DNA from: Tenacibaculum sp.
GTDB taxonomy: Bacteria; Bacteroidota; Bacteroidia; Flavobacteriales; Flavobacteriaceae
Reading direction: 5' to 3'
NCBI GenBank assembly: GCA_020629275.1
Contig: JAHDDQ010000004.1
Span: forward strand, 1 to 64,000
Length of the DNA: 64,000 nucleotides
The position numbers and the translations under genes are program-made. The notes below the pieces were generated by a model that worked only from the letters and a program-made list of their open reading frames with translations, did not search any database and had not been told where the DNA came from. Numbering within the stretch: position 1 is the first letter of the stretch; the number at the start of each line of letters is the position of its first letter. Shown piece after piece: positions 52,447 through 59,948 of the stretch.

Positions 52447-52584
52447 ATGAAAAATTCAAATCCAGAAAACTTCTTAGACACACAAGAATTATCAGCATTG
52501 GAAAACGAAACTGTAACAGGAGGAGCAGACGCAGTTGACGTGGAAGTTAAAAAAGAGAAAAAGAAGGAAAAAGCTTCAAACTAA
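52447..52584 (+). CDS. Double-glycine peptide precursor 1
   Basis: The 45-residue peptide has a leader starting MKNSNPENFLDTQELSAL and ending VTGG at residue 26. The 19-residue core is ADAVDVEVKKEKKKEKASN, extremely rich in Lys and Glu, with no Cys, Ser-rich or aromatic part. The leader is shared almost exactly with precursors 2-4, while the core varies. It is first in the operon that also encodes an oxygenase and a C39 exporter. The peptide would be cut after Gly-Gly during export. Confidence 0.85.
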   Translation: MKNSNPENFLDTQELSALENETVTGGADAVDVEVKKEKKKEKASN

Positions 52585-52608
52585 TTACTAACCAATAAAC
52601 TTTAAAAA

Positions 52609-52743
52609 ATGAAAAATTTAAATCCAGAAAATTTCTTAGATACACAAGAATTATCAGCATTGGAAAATGAAACTTTAACAGGTGGAGCTGATAATGTAGA
52701 CGAAATCGTAGTAGAGAAAAAGAAAGTTAAAAAAAGAAAATAA
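52609..52743 (+). CDS. Double-glycine peptide precursor 2
   Basis: The 44-residue peptide has the same leader as precursor 1 with two substitutions (Ser to Leu at 4, Val to Leu at 23). The core after GG is ADNVDEIVVEKKKVKKRK, 18 residues with an acidic start and a basic end. It starts 24 bp after precursor 1. It is too short for most gene finders but is supported by the leader's conservation. Confidence 0.85.
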   Translation: MKNLNPENFLDTQELSALENETLTGGADNVDEIVVEKKKVKKRK

Positions 52744-52756
52744 TTAATTAAGAAAG

Positions 52757-52888
52757 ATGAAAAATTCAAGCCCAGAAAACTTCTTAGATACACAAGAATT
52801 ATCAGCATTAGAAAACGAAACTGTAACAGGTGGTAATGCTGTTGAAGATGTAAAAGTAGAAAAGAAGAAAGAAAAAAAGAGAAAATAA
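52757..52888 (+). CDS. Double-glycine peptide precursor 3
   Basis: The 43-residue peptide has the shared leader (MKNSSPENFLDTQELSAL, ending VTGG) and a 17-residue core NAVEDVKVEKKKEKKRK. The core keeps the pattern of the family: a short acidic/Val start followed by a Lys-rich tail. It is 13 bp after precursor 2. Confidence 0.85.
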   Translation: MKNSSPENFLDTQELSALENETVTGGNAVEDVKVEKKKEKKRK

Positions 52889-52914
52889 TAACTAACCAAT
52901 AAATATTTAAAAAG

Positions 52915-53103
52915 ATGAAAAATTTAAATCCAGAAAATTTCTTAGACACACAAGAATTATCAGCATTAGAAAACGAAACTGTAACAGGAGGATCTGCGGC
53001 TGTAGATGATGTAATAGTTAAGAAAGAGAAGAAGAAAGAATTTCTTAATAACTCTTTTAAAAGGGGTGGTCATTTCTCAGAAACACCCCTTTTTATTTTC
53101 TAA
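52915..53103 (+). CDS. Double-glycine peptide precursor 4, with extension through a terminator
   Basis: The 62-residue peptide has the shared leader to VTGG and the core SAAVDDVIVKKEKKKE, followed by an aberrant tail FLNNSFKRGGHFSETPLFIF. That tail is translated from a terminator hairpin. A tandem stop TAATAA (53046-53051) lies one frame away, directly after the Lys-rich part where the sister genes end. So the natural stop has probably been lost through a small slip in the A/G-rich tract. The longer product might still be exported. Confidence 0.8.
   Translation: MKNLNPENFLDTQELSALENETVTGGSAAVDDVIVKKEKKKEFLNNSFKRGGHFSETPLFIF
53059..53098 (+). terminator. Internal terminator in the precursor operon
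   Basis: AAAAGGGGTG (53059-53068) pairs with CACCCCTTTT (53084-53093), then a T run. It follows the four similar precursor genes and precedes precursors 5 and 6 and the enzymes. Partial termination here would give more precursor than enzyme. The reading frame of precursor 4 runs through it. Confidence 0.75.
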
Positions 53104-53121
53104 TTAAACAAAGAAAAGGAT

Positions 53122-53274
53122 ATGAAAAACAAAGAAACCCCAGAAAGTATTTTAGAAACACAAGTGCTAACAGCCCTGGAAAATAGATGCTTAAAAGGAG
53201 GTAATGCTACCGAAGATAATTTAACAACAAAATGTAAATGCAAATGCAAATGTAAGGAGGAAGCTACTTCTTAA
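53122..53274 (+). CDS. Double-glycine peptide precursor 5, tetracysteine core
   Basis: The 50-residue peptide has a diverged leader (MKNKETPESILETQVLTAL, ending LKGG at residue 27). The core is NATEDNLTTKCKCKCKCKEEATS, which carries four cysteines in strict alternation with lysine (CKCKCKC). No other core in the locus has Cys. Such a run could bind metal or be turned into thioether or disulfide links, but no lanthionine or YcaO enzyme is visible nearby. It is the first gene after the internal terminator. Confidence 0.82.
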   Translation: MKNKETPESILETQVLTALENRCLKGGNATEDNLTTKCKCKCKCKEEATS

Positions 53275-53323
53275 ATAACACGTATTTATTATAAAACCAA
53301 CAAATCCTATAAAACTCAAAAAA

Positions 53324-53464
53324 ATGATTAACAAAAAAATAAAGCCAGAAGACTTTTTAGATATTCAAGAATTGTCAGCATTAGAATGCTTCAATTTAAA
53401 AGGAGGAAAAGATGAAATAGTTCTTAAAAAAGGGTTCAAGAAAAGAGATCACATTAAACATTAG
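53324..53464 (+). CDS. Double-glycine peptide precursor 6
   Basis: The 46-residue peptide has a diverged leader (MINKKIKPEDFLDIQELSAL, ending LKGG at residue 28). The core KDEIVLKKGFKKRDHIKH is basic and contains two His and one Phe. It ends 5 bp before the oxygenase gene, so the two are translationally close. ENFL/EDFL, QELSAL and GG are the conserved leader elements across all six. Confidence 0.8.
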   Translation: MINKKIKPEDFLDIQELSALECFNLKGGKDEIVLKKGFKKRDHIKH

Positions 53465-53469
53465 AAAAG

Positions 53470-54765
53470 ATGGAAAATAATTTCAATAGAGATTGGTGGC
53501 TTTCATTTATCGAAAAAAACCTCTCATTCTCGCAAACACAGGTATATAAAAATGTGTTTACTAAAGATTTGGTAAGTACATTAAATGAAGGAGTTCGTGA
53601 AATGCTTAGATCTAGAATTAATAGGCTAGATATTAATAGCGGATTCAGGTTGTATATTAATGATAAAGAATTAAGTGATTCTGAAATCAGAAAGGTAATT
53701 AAGAATAATAAATTAGGTGAAACTGAAGATATCGAAGCATATTGTAGTCGTGTATTTGGTGAAAAATTCGGAATTATTACCAATTATGGAGAAAAGCATT
53801 CTGAGATTTTAGCAGAACATATTCTAAGAACAGTACAACCATTGTTTGATATTATAGGAATTCCACCATGGGGCCTAGAGCTAACTACTTTTATTGGAAA
53901 TTATGGATGGACACCTTTAGGAATTCATACCGATAATAGAGGAGAAAATGTATTGCACTATCATTTAGGACCTGGTAATAAAAAAATGTACGTATGGGAC
54001 GAAGAGGTTTACGAAAAGGAAGGAAAAGGAGTTTCAAATAACAAGAATGTTGAGCCGCTATTGCCGCATGCTAAAGAATTTGAATTCGGAACTGGAGATT
54101 TATATTACATGCCTTGGAATAAACATCATATAGGGTATTCAGGAGAGTTCTCTGTAGGAGTAACCTTATGGTTCAACAACCCTACTCGATACGATTTTTC
54201 TAAGTTGATGATAGAAACTATTCAAAATCTATTTTTGAAGAATGATCAAAGTATCATAGAAAGTCAAATAGACTACGTTACTAATGAAAATACCTTTTTA
54301 GATTTTATTAATACGTTAAATGTTGATAGAGAAACATTAAACGCACCATTAGAAGACTTCCTTAAGCATACTTACAACGAGTACAAGAAGTGCTTAATAA
54401 GTAATGGAGGATGGCAGAATATACCTTTGAGTCATCATAAAAAAATAGAAAGTACTAAAGAGTATTTTCCTAATCTAGAAACGAAAAGAGTAAGAACGAA
54501 TAATCTTTACAAGATCAATACAGAACGAAATGGTGATCGATTAGTAATTTATGTTAGAGGAACTAGATTATCATTTAAATATTTTGACGAATTACAAGAA
54601 ATAATAGACATGTTGAATGTAGGAGAGTCAATAGCTGTTATAGATATGATTAATCGATTTGACAGACTGCCTAAAGATGTTGTTTTATACTTTTTAAAAG
54701 TTCTCATAAATAACAAAGGAGCTAAAATTGAAGAAGTTGAATTAACAGAAGCAGTGTTATGTTAG
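53470..54765 (+). CDS. JmjC/cupin-type Fe(II) oxygenase, probable peptide hydroxylase
   Basis: The 431-residue protein has a double-stranded beta helix with GIHTDNRGENVLHYHLGPG (His153, Asp155) and DLYYMPWNKHHIGYSG (His219 or His220), the HxD...H iron triad of 2-oxoglutarate oxygenases. The C-terminal part (about 340-431: LVIYVRGTRLSFKYFDELQEI, PKDVVLYFLKVLINN) resembles the winged helix of ribosomal oxygenases such as RoxA/YcfD. Its place between the precursor genes and the exporter suggests it hydroxylates the peptides. Target residue and product are unknown. Confidence 0.78.
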   Translation: MENNFNRDWWLSFIEKNLSFSQTQVYKNVFTKDLVSTLNEGVREMLRSRINRLDINSGFRLYINDKELSDSEIRKVIKNNKLGETEDIEAYCSRVFGEKFGIITNYGEKHSEILAEHILRTVQPLFDIIGIPPWGLELTTFIGNYGWTPLGIHTDNRGENVLHYHLGPGNKKMYVWDEEVYEKEGKGVSNNKNVEPLLPHAKEFEFGTGDLYYMPWNKHHIGYSGEFSVGVTLWFNNPTRYDFSKLMIETIQNLFLKNDQSIIESQIDYVTNENTFLDFINTLNVDRETLNAPLEDFLKHTYNEYKKCLISNGGWQNIPLSHHKKIESTKEYFPNLETKRVRTNNLYKINTERNGDRLVIYVRGTRLSFKYFDELQEIIDMLNVGESIAVIDMINRFDRLPKDVVLYFLKVLINNKGAKIEEVELTEAVLC

Positions 54766-55262
54766 ATCATTATGAAATAAAGAAAGAAGGAAAAAACAAA
54801 TATGTATTCTACAATAAAGAAAATGTAGAATATCAATTAGTTGTGAAAGTCTCAGGATTACAGTATCAAAATGAGGAAGGTAGCTATAAAAATGTTTTAG
54901 AAATCGCTTTAAACTGCGATACCAATACAGCGAATAAAGATTATTTAACGGTAAAGACTTTGGCAGCTTTTTGTACCCAAGTAACTAAGCATTACGATGC
55001 CGTTTACATGCAAATACATAACCAGCCAGAAATAATAAATAATAATAAAATAGAACGAAGAGGTATTTCCAGAATACGACTTTGGAACAGAGTAGTTAGT
55101 AAATACTTTAATGATTATATCATGTTAACTAATCTAGTTTTAGCGCCAAATAGTAATAGTGATTTACTAAGCGTTGTTGTAAAAAAAGACTCTGTTTATT
55201 TTAAAAAGGTAGTAGCGAATTTTTACCGCTTCTGTTACCGTAAAATGTATAAAACCATCTAG
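54759..55262 (+). CDS. Uncharacterised 167-residue protein of the peptide locus
   Basis: I do not recognise this family. The protein is mainly beta then helical, with YQLVVKVSGLQYQNEEG, CDTNTANKDYLTVKTLAAFCTQVTKHYDAVYMQ and a very basic end FYRFCYRKMYKT. It has no signal peptide and no TM segment. It starts 7 bp inside the oxygenase gene and ends 4 bp before the exporter, so it is tightly bound to this operon. It may be a second modifying enzyme, a leader-binding partner or an immunity factor. Confidence 0.7.
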   Translation: MLDHYEIKKEGKNKYVFYNKENVEYQLVVKVSGLQYQNEEGSYKNVLEIALNCDTNTANKDYLTVKTLAAFCTQVTKHYDAVYMQIHNQPEIINNNKIERRGISRIRLWNRVVSKYFNDYIMLTNLVLAPNSNSDLLSVVVKKDSVYFKKVVANFYRFCYRKMYKTI

Positions 55263-55266
55263 CAAT

Positions 55267-57465
55267 ATGTTTAAAAGTCATAACTCAAATATTAAGTTCG
55301 TAAGACAGCATGATTTAATGGATTGTGGACCCGCTTCTTTAAGTATGATTACAAGTCATTATGGCAATAAGTTTTCATTACATAGCTTAAGAGCGTTATG
55401 TCAAATAGGTAAAGATGGCGTTTCTATGCTAGGAATTATTCATGCCGCAAAAAAGATAGGATTTACATCTAAATCTATTAAGTTAAACTTAAAACAATTA
55501 GTAGATAATTTTATAGCGCCATGTGTTTTATATTGGAATAAGAATCATTTTTTAGTTCTTGAAGCCATTACATCAATAAATGGTAAAAATAGATTTCATA
55601 TTCTCGATCCTGCTCACGGAAGAGTGGTATTAACAGAAGATGAGTTTAGGAATCCTTGGTTAAAAGGAGAAGAATCTGGAATTGCCTTATTTTTAAATCC
55701 TACAGATGCATTTTTTACACTCAAAGATCAAAATACACTAAAAGATCGTTTAAAACACATCTTAGTTTTATTCGCTCCATATAAGCGTAAGATAGGAATG
55801 TTGATGATTTTTGTATTAATAGGGAGTTTACTCAGTATTATGCTTCCTTTCTTAACTGAGGCATTAATAGATAAAGGTGTAAACACAAAAGACCTAGACT
55901 ATGTAAGCTTAATTCTTTTAGCACAATTATTCGTTTTTTTAGGAATAATGGGAACTACAATTTTAAGAAACTGGTTTACATTAATTGTTGGAGCCAAATT
56001 TAGTATAGATATTATTTATTCATATTTAAGTAAAATTTTAAAACTACCGATGAGTTTTTTCGATACCAAAAACTCTGGAGATTTTAATCAAAGAATACAG
56101 GATAATGTTAAGATAGAAGAGTTTTTTACATCAGATAGTATTTTAACAGTATTCTCTATCTTAACATTAATCATATATTCAGTCATTTTACTGTATTACG
56201 ATCCATATTTATTTATACTCTATCTTGGGTTAACAATCATAGCTGTGTATTGGTCTTTCTTCTGGTTGAAGAGGAGAAAGGTGTTAGATTATCAATTATT
56301 TAGAGCTAAGTCTGAAAATCAAGAAGCCGTTTACGAATTCTACAACGGTATTAAAGAAATGAAATTAAATCAGTATGAAGATTATAAGAAAAATGAATGG
56401 ATAACATTGCAAAAACGTTTACTATCTATAAATATAAAGTCATTAAAAATAGAACAATTTCAATCCATCGGTTTTACGTTTTTCAATCAACTTAAAAATA
56501 TCTTAGTTACTTTTTTAGCAGCAAGTTATGTAATACAAGATTCCATAACGCTGGGAGCTTTGTTAAGTGTTTCATTTATAATTGGGCAAATGAATTCTCC
56601 TATTCAGCAAGTATTAGTATTTATACGATCACAACAAGACGCTATGTTGAGTTTTGACAGATTGAGTGAGGTTTATACGCAAGAGGAAGAAGAGAAAGAT
56701 ACAGATATTGTACTAAATCTAGCATCTGAGCCAGTTGATGTTACGTTAAAAAATGTAGACTTTAAGTATAATCTATTATCAAGGAATTACATTCTGAAAG
56801 ATATAGATATTACAATTCCAAAAGGAAAAGTAACCGCAATAGTAGGACATAGTGGAAGTGGGAAAACAACACTGATGAAATTATTATTGAAATTTTTCGC
56901 CACAGCTTCAGGAGAAATACGTTACGGAAATCATGAAATTGAAGAAATTTCAGCACAAAGCATTCGGGAGCATTCTGGTATTGTAATGCAGGATGGTTAC
57001 ATATTTAACGATACTATTGAAAGAAATATAGCACTAAATGAAAGAGAAATAAATCAAGAAAAATTGTACAAAGCTCTAAAGGCGGTCAATTTAGATGAGT
57101 TTGTAACATCATTAGCTTTAAGAGAAAAAACAAGGATAGGTTCCGGAGGAAATGATGTTTCTGGCGGACAAAAACAGCGAATCTTAATAGCTAGAGCTAT
57201 TTATAAAAATCCAAAATATATTTTTTTAGATGAAGCTACTTCAGCGTTAGATGCAACAAACGAAAAAGAAGTTCATAATAATTTACAGAAGCTTTTTAAA
57301 AATAAAACAGTAGTAATTATAGCGCATCGATTAAGTACCGTACAAAATGCAGATCAGATTATAGTATTATCGAAAGGTGCTGTAGTTGAGCAAGGTACAC
57401 ACGAAGAATTAATTACAAAGAAAAATCACTATTACACATTAGTAAAAAACCAATTAAATATTTAG
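55267..57465 (+). CDS. C39 peptidase-containing ABC exporter (PCAT)
   Basis: The 732-residue protein both cleaves and exports double-glycine peptides. The N-terminal C39 domain has the catalytic Cys20 in RQHDLMDCGPASL, His94 in NKNHFLVLEA and Asp114 in HILDPAHG. The six-TM domain covers about 165-450. The ATPase has Walker A GHSGSGKTT (about 525-535), the signature VSGGQKQR (about 633), Walker B IFLDEATSALD (about 652) and the switch His in IAHRLSTV. It should remove the leaders of the six precursors upstream. Confidence 0.95.
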   Translation: MFKSHNSNIKFVRQHDLMDCGPASLSMITSHYGNKFSLHSLRALCQIGKDGVSMLGIIHAAKKIGFTSKSIKLNLKQLVDNFIAPCVLYWNKNHFLVLEAITSINGKNRFHILDPAHGRVVLTEDEFRNPWLKGEESGIALFLNPTDAFFTLKDQNTLKDRLKHILVLFAPYKRKIGMLMIFVLIGSLLSIMLPFLTEALIDKGVNTKDLDYVSLILLAQLFVFLGIMGTTILRNWFTLIVGAKFSIDIIYSYLSKILKLPMSFFDTKNSGDFNQRIQDNVKIEEFFTSDSILTVFSILTLIIYSVILLYYDPYLFILYLGLTIIAVYWSFFWLKRRKVLDYQLFRAKSENQEAVYEFYNGIKEMKLNQYEDYKKNEWITLQKRLLSINIKSLKIEQFQSIGFTFFNQLKNILVTFLAASYVIQDSITLGALLSVSFIIGQMNSPIQQVLVFIRSQQDAMLSFDRLSEVYTQEEEEKDTDIVLNLASEPVDVTLKNVDFKYNLLSRNYILKDIDITIPKGKVTAIVGHSGSGKTTLMKLLLKFFATASGEIRYGNHEIEEISAQSIREHSGIVMQDGYIFNDTIERNIALNEREINQEKLYKALKAVNLDEFVTSLALREKTRIGSGGNDVSGGQKQRILIARAIYKNPKYIFLDEATSALDATNEKEVHNNLQKLFKNKTVVIIAHRLSTVQNADQIIVLSKGAVVEQGTHEELITKKNHYYTLVKNQLNI

Positions 57466-57470
57466 AAATT

Positions 57471-57797
57471 ATGAAAATTAAAATATTAGGAATCATTAGT
57501 TTATTGTTTTTAGTATCGAGTTGTGGAATTAGTAATAATTTATCCTCAAAATATGAAACAGTATATTCTAAAACAATAGCAGAAGAACATTATGAGTCAA
57601 TATATAAAATCTTAAAAGAGAATATTGAAGGCTTTGACGCAAAGGAAGTTCAAAAAACAAAATATGTAGAGCAGAATAATAAATACTACCTTAAAATCCA
57701 CCTAAAGAAAAAACATTTTAAACTAGTTTATAGGAGCGATGTTGGTTATGATAGCAGGATAGAGACTATAAAGTCTGAAATAGAACGTGTTATATAA
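57471..57797 (+). CDS. Small lipoprotein at the end of the peptide operon
   Basis: The 108-residue lipoprotein has the signal MKIKILGIISLLFLVSSC (Cys18). It contains a charged region with FDAKEVQKTKYVEQNNKYYLKIHLKKKHFKLVYRS. There is no known domain. It starts 5 bp after the exporter and is the last gene before the terminator. Its position suggests a role in immunity or export. Confidence 0.75.
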   Translation: MKIKILGIISLLFLVSSCGISNNLSSKYETVYSKTIAEEHYESIYKILKENIEGFDAKEVQKTKYVEQNNKYYLKIHLKKKHFKLVYRSDVGYDSRIETIKSEIERVI

Positions 57798-57805
57798 CAA
57801 CTAGC

Positions 57806-57840
57806 AAAAAAGAGATACTGGCATTAGTATCTCTTTTTTT
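57806..57840 (+). terminator. Terminator of the peptide operon
   Basis: AAAAAGAGATACT (57807-57819) pairs with AGTATCTCTTTTT (57826-57838), with a T run. Confidence 0.88.
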
Positions 57841-57865
57841 ATATAATTACTAATAACTATAAAAG

Positions 57866-58078
57866 TTATTTGGTTAAAAGTTTAGACAGAAATAATAGAA
57901 TTATTGTAACTACAATACCTATTGCAACATACTTAGCACTATTTTGATAGTGCTTTTTGTTGTTAACAGCATCTTTTTTATAACTATAAATCATAAGTGC
58001 AACAAAAGCAATTATAAATAGACTAGCAAAGACAATTCTACCAGTTGTAAACATTTTTAAAGCAATAAGAAGTAACAT
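57866..58078 (-). CDS. Small two-TM membrane protein, unknown function
   Basis: The 70-residue protein has two hydrophobic helices (IVFASLFIIAFVALMIYSY and YVAIGIVVTIILLFLSKLL) separated by a basic loop. The family is not recognised. It is convergent with the peptide operon and divergent from the SDR gene. Confidence 0.65.
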   Translation of the reverse strand: MLLLIALKMFTTGRIVFASLFIIAFVALMIYSYKKDAVNNKKHYQNSAKYVAIGIVVTIILLFLSKLLTK

Positions 58079-58106
58079 AAATTATTACATTTTAATTATA
58101 CGGGTA

Positions 58107-58125
58107 AGTACAAACTTTGTACTTT
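58107..58125. promoter_or_regulatory. Inverted repeat over the SDR promoter
   Basis: AAGTACA-N5-TGTACTT is a perfect 7-bp-arm dyad. It covers a near-consensus -7 box (AAACTTTG, 58113-58120) 25 bp before the SDR start codon, the position of a repressor site. Confidence 0.5.
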
Positions 58126-58144
58126 TAACAAAAGTACTAATTAA

Positions 58145-58867
58145 ATGAAGAAGGCAATCGTTTTTGGAGCTACTTCTGGTATAGGAAAAGCTTTAACAGA
58201 GTTACTACTCCAAGATAATTATCAAGTGGCAGTAACAGGACGTAGATTAGATAAATTGAAAACGTTTGAAGAGCAGCATGGCAAAAATGTTTTAATCAAG
58301 CAAAATGATATTCAAGATGTAGATCATGTTGAAGTTGTTTTCAATGAAATCGTAAAAAAATTTGGAGTTGTTGATTTAGTTATTCAATCTTCAGGCGTAG
58401 GGTATGTTAATTCGGAACTAGACTGGGAAAAAGAAAACCAAACCATAAATACGAACGTATTAGGTGTAACTAAACTGTATGATTTAGCTTACAAACTATT
58501 CAAAAAACAAGGCCTTGGTCATCTCGTAGGAATTAGTTCCATAGCTTCAATACGCGGAAACCGATTTGCACCTGCTTATTTCGCATCGAAAGCATATCAA
58601 AAAGCTTATTTAGAAAGTTTATACCTAAAAACAAAAACAATACCTTCCAAGAAAGTTTTTATAACAGATATTCGCCCAGGTTTTGTAGATACAGCCATGG
58701 CTCTTGGAGATGGGGTTTTTTGGTTGGTACCTTTAGAAAAAGCTTCAAAGCAAATTTTTTCAGCAATAAAAAGAAAAAGAAGAGTCGCTTATATTTCAAG
58801 AAGATGGCGACTAATAGCTTGGGTGCTTAAAATAGTACCAGCTTGGATAATGAAAAAGCTTACCTAG
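58145..58867 (+). CDS. Short-chain dehydrogenase/reductase
   Basis: The 240-residue SDR has the cofactor motif GATSGIGKALTELL, the NxxG-like region and the catalytic Ser in GISSIASIRG. The YxxxK motif (PAYFASKAYQ) is present. The Arg in TGRRLDKL suggests NADP preference. The C-terminal WRLIAWVLKIVPAWIMKKL is hydrophobic and may touch the membrane. The substrate is unknown. Its end is 12 bp before the HAD gene. Confidence 0.9.
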   Translation: MKKAIVFGATSGIGKALTELLLQDNYQVAVTGRRLDKLKTFEEQHGKNVLIKQNDIQDVDHVEVVFNEIVKKFGVVDLVIQSSGVGYVNSELDWEKENQTINTNVLGVTKLYDLAYKLFKKQGLGHLVGISSIASIRGNRFAPAYFASKAYQKAYLESLYLKTKTIPSKKVFITDIRPGFVDTAMALGDGVFWLVPLEKASKQIFSAIKRKRRVAYISRRWRLIAWVLKIVPAWIMKKLT

Positions 58868-58878
58868 CACATAAATAC

Positions 58879-59559
58879 ATGAAAAAACAAAATTTAGTTG
58901 TATTAGATATTGATGATACATTAACCAGTAGTGAAAAAAAACATACAAACTCATTATTATATGCGATGCGTAAGTTTGGGATCACAGAAGTAGATACAGA
59001 TTGGAGAAATTATACAAATGCTACGGATAGTTATATTTTTAAAGTGAACTATGAGAAAACTTTTGATAAGGAGTTTTCATTTGATTTAATAGAAGAATTT
59101 GAAGAAGTAATGACTTCACATTTTCTAACCTATAAGAACTCGCAAGAAGTTTTAGGAGCGCGTAACATGGTTAATTACTTTCTTGAAAATACGAATTATG
59201 CTGTGTGTTTTGCTACAGGATCTTTATTAAAACCAGCATTATTAAAATTAACACAAGCAGAAATTAAATATTACCCAGAAATTGTAGAAGTTTCAAATAG
59301 TATACTAACTAGAGAAGAAATAGTTACTTCAGCAATACAAAAGGCTAAACACTATTTTGAAGTTGGTGACTTCAAACATATAATTTCATTTGGAGATGGA
59401 CTTTGGGATGCCACAACTGCAGAGAATTTAGGTATCCATTTTGTTGGAGTAAATACGAGAAATGTTGAAGACTTTAAAAAGCAAGGAGTCCAGTATCATA
59501 TCAATACTTGGAATGACTTTGATTTAGATAAAGCAGAAAGAATTTTTAACATAGGATAG
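58879..59559 (+). CDS. HAD-superfamily hydrolase
   Basis: The phosphatase-like protein has HAD motif I VLDIDDTLTSSE, motif II near CFATGSLLKPA, a Lys in TSAIQKAKHY and motif IV FGDGLWDATTAENLGI. A helical cap sits between motifs I and II. I chose the ATG at 58879 (MKKQNLVVLD) because an earlier one at 58843 lies within the SDR gene and adds no conserved residues. The substrate cannot be told. It is in an operon with the SDR and the pyrophosphohydrolase. Confidence 0.88.
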   Translation: MKKQNLVVLDIDDTLTSSEKKHTNSLLYAMRKFGITEVDTDWRNYTNATDSYIFKVNYEKTFDKEFSFDLIEEFEEVMTSHFLTYKNSQEVLGARNMVNYFLENTNYAVCFATGSLLKPALLKLTQAEIKYYPEIVEVSNSILTREEIVTSAIQKAKHYFEVGDFKHIISFGDGLWDATTAENLGIHFVGVNTRNVEDFKKQGVQYHINTWNDFDLDKAERIFNIG

Positions 59560-59560
59560 G

Positions 59561-59947
59561 ATGAAGAATAAAATTAAAGCAGTAACTGAATTTCATAACG
59601 CTTTTGGTTTAGGAGTAAAAGAAACTCCAATTGTTAATATTGGAGAGGATAAAAAAATACTCCGATTTAATTTAATGAAAGAAGAAAATGAAGAGTATTT
59701 AGAAGCTGTTCAGAATAACGATTTAGTTGAAACAGCAGATGCGTTGGGAGATATGCTCTATATTTTATGTGGAACTATAATTGAGCATGGAATGCAAGAC
59801 AAAATAGAAGAAGTATTCAATGAAATACAACGTAGCAACATGAGCAAGTTAGGAGCAGATGGGAAACCTATTTACAGAGAAGACGGTAAAGTAATGAAGG
59901 GGCCAAATTATTTTAAGCCAAACATAGCATCAATACTAAAAAAATAG
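59561..59947 (+). CDS. MazG/PRA-PH-like nucleotide pyrophosphohydrolase
   Basis: The 128-residue protein is an all-alpha NTP pyrophosphohydrolase with the metal-binding pattern KEENEEYLEAVQNNDLVETADALGDMLYIL (abbreviated: EENEEY then ETADALGD). EVQRSNMSKLG-like (EIQRSNMSKLGADGKP) closes the active site. It would hydrolyse a (d)NTP to the monophosphate. It begins one base after the HAD gene's stop. Confidence 0.88.
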   Translation: MKNKIKAVTEFHNAFGLGVKETPIVNIGEDKKILRFNLMKEENEEYLEAVQNNDLVETADALGDMLYILCGTIIEHGMQDKIEEVFNEIQRSNMSKLGADGKPIYREDGKVMKGPNYFKPNIASILKK

Positions 59948-59948
59948 A

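Noticed and set aside
52323-52538. A 71-codon frame overlapping precursor 1
   Set aside because: It runs in another frame over the conserved precursor leader, has no conserved features and no start signal; it is a shadow.
52447-53464. The repeated leader segments as a CRISPR array
   Set aside because: The repeats encode an in-frame conserved leader with start codons and varied cores; spacing is uneven and there are no cas genes.
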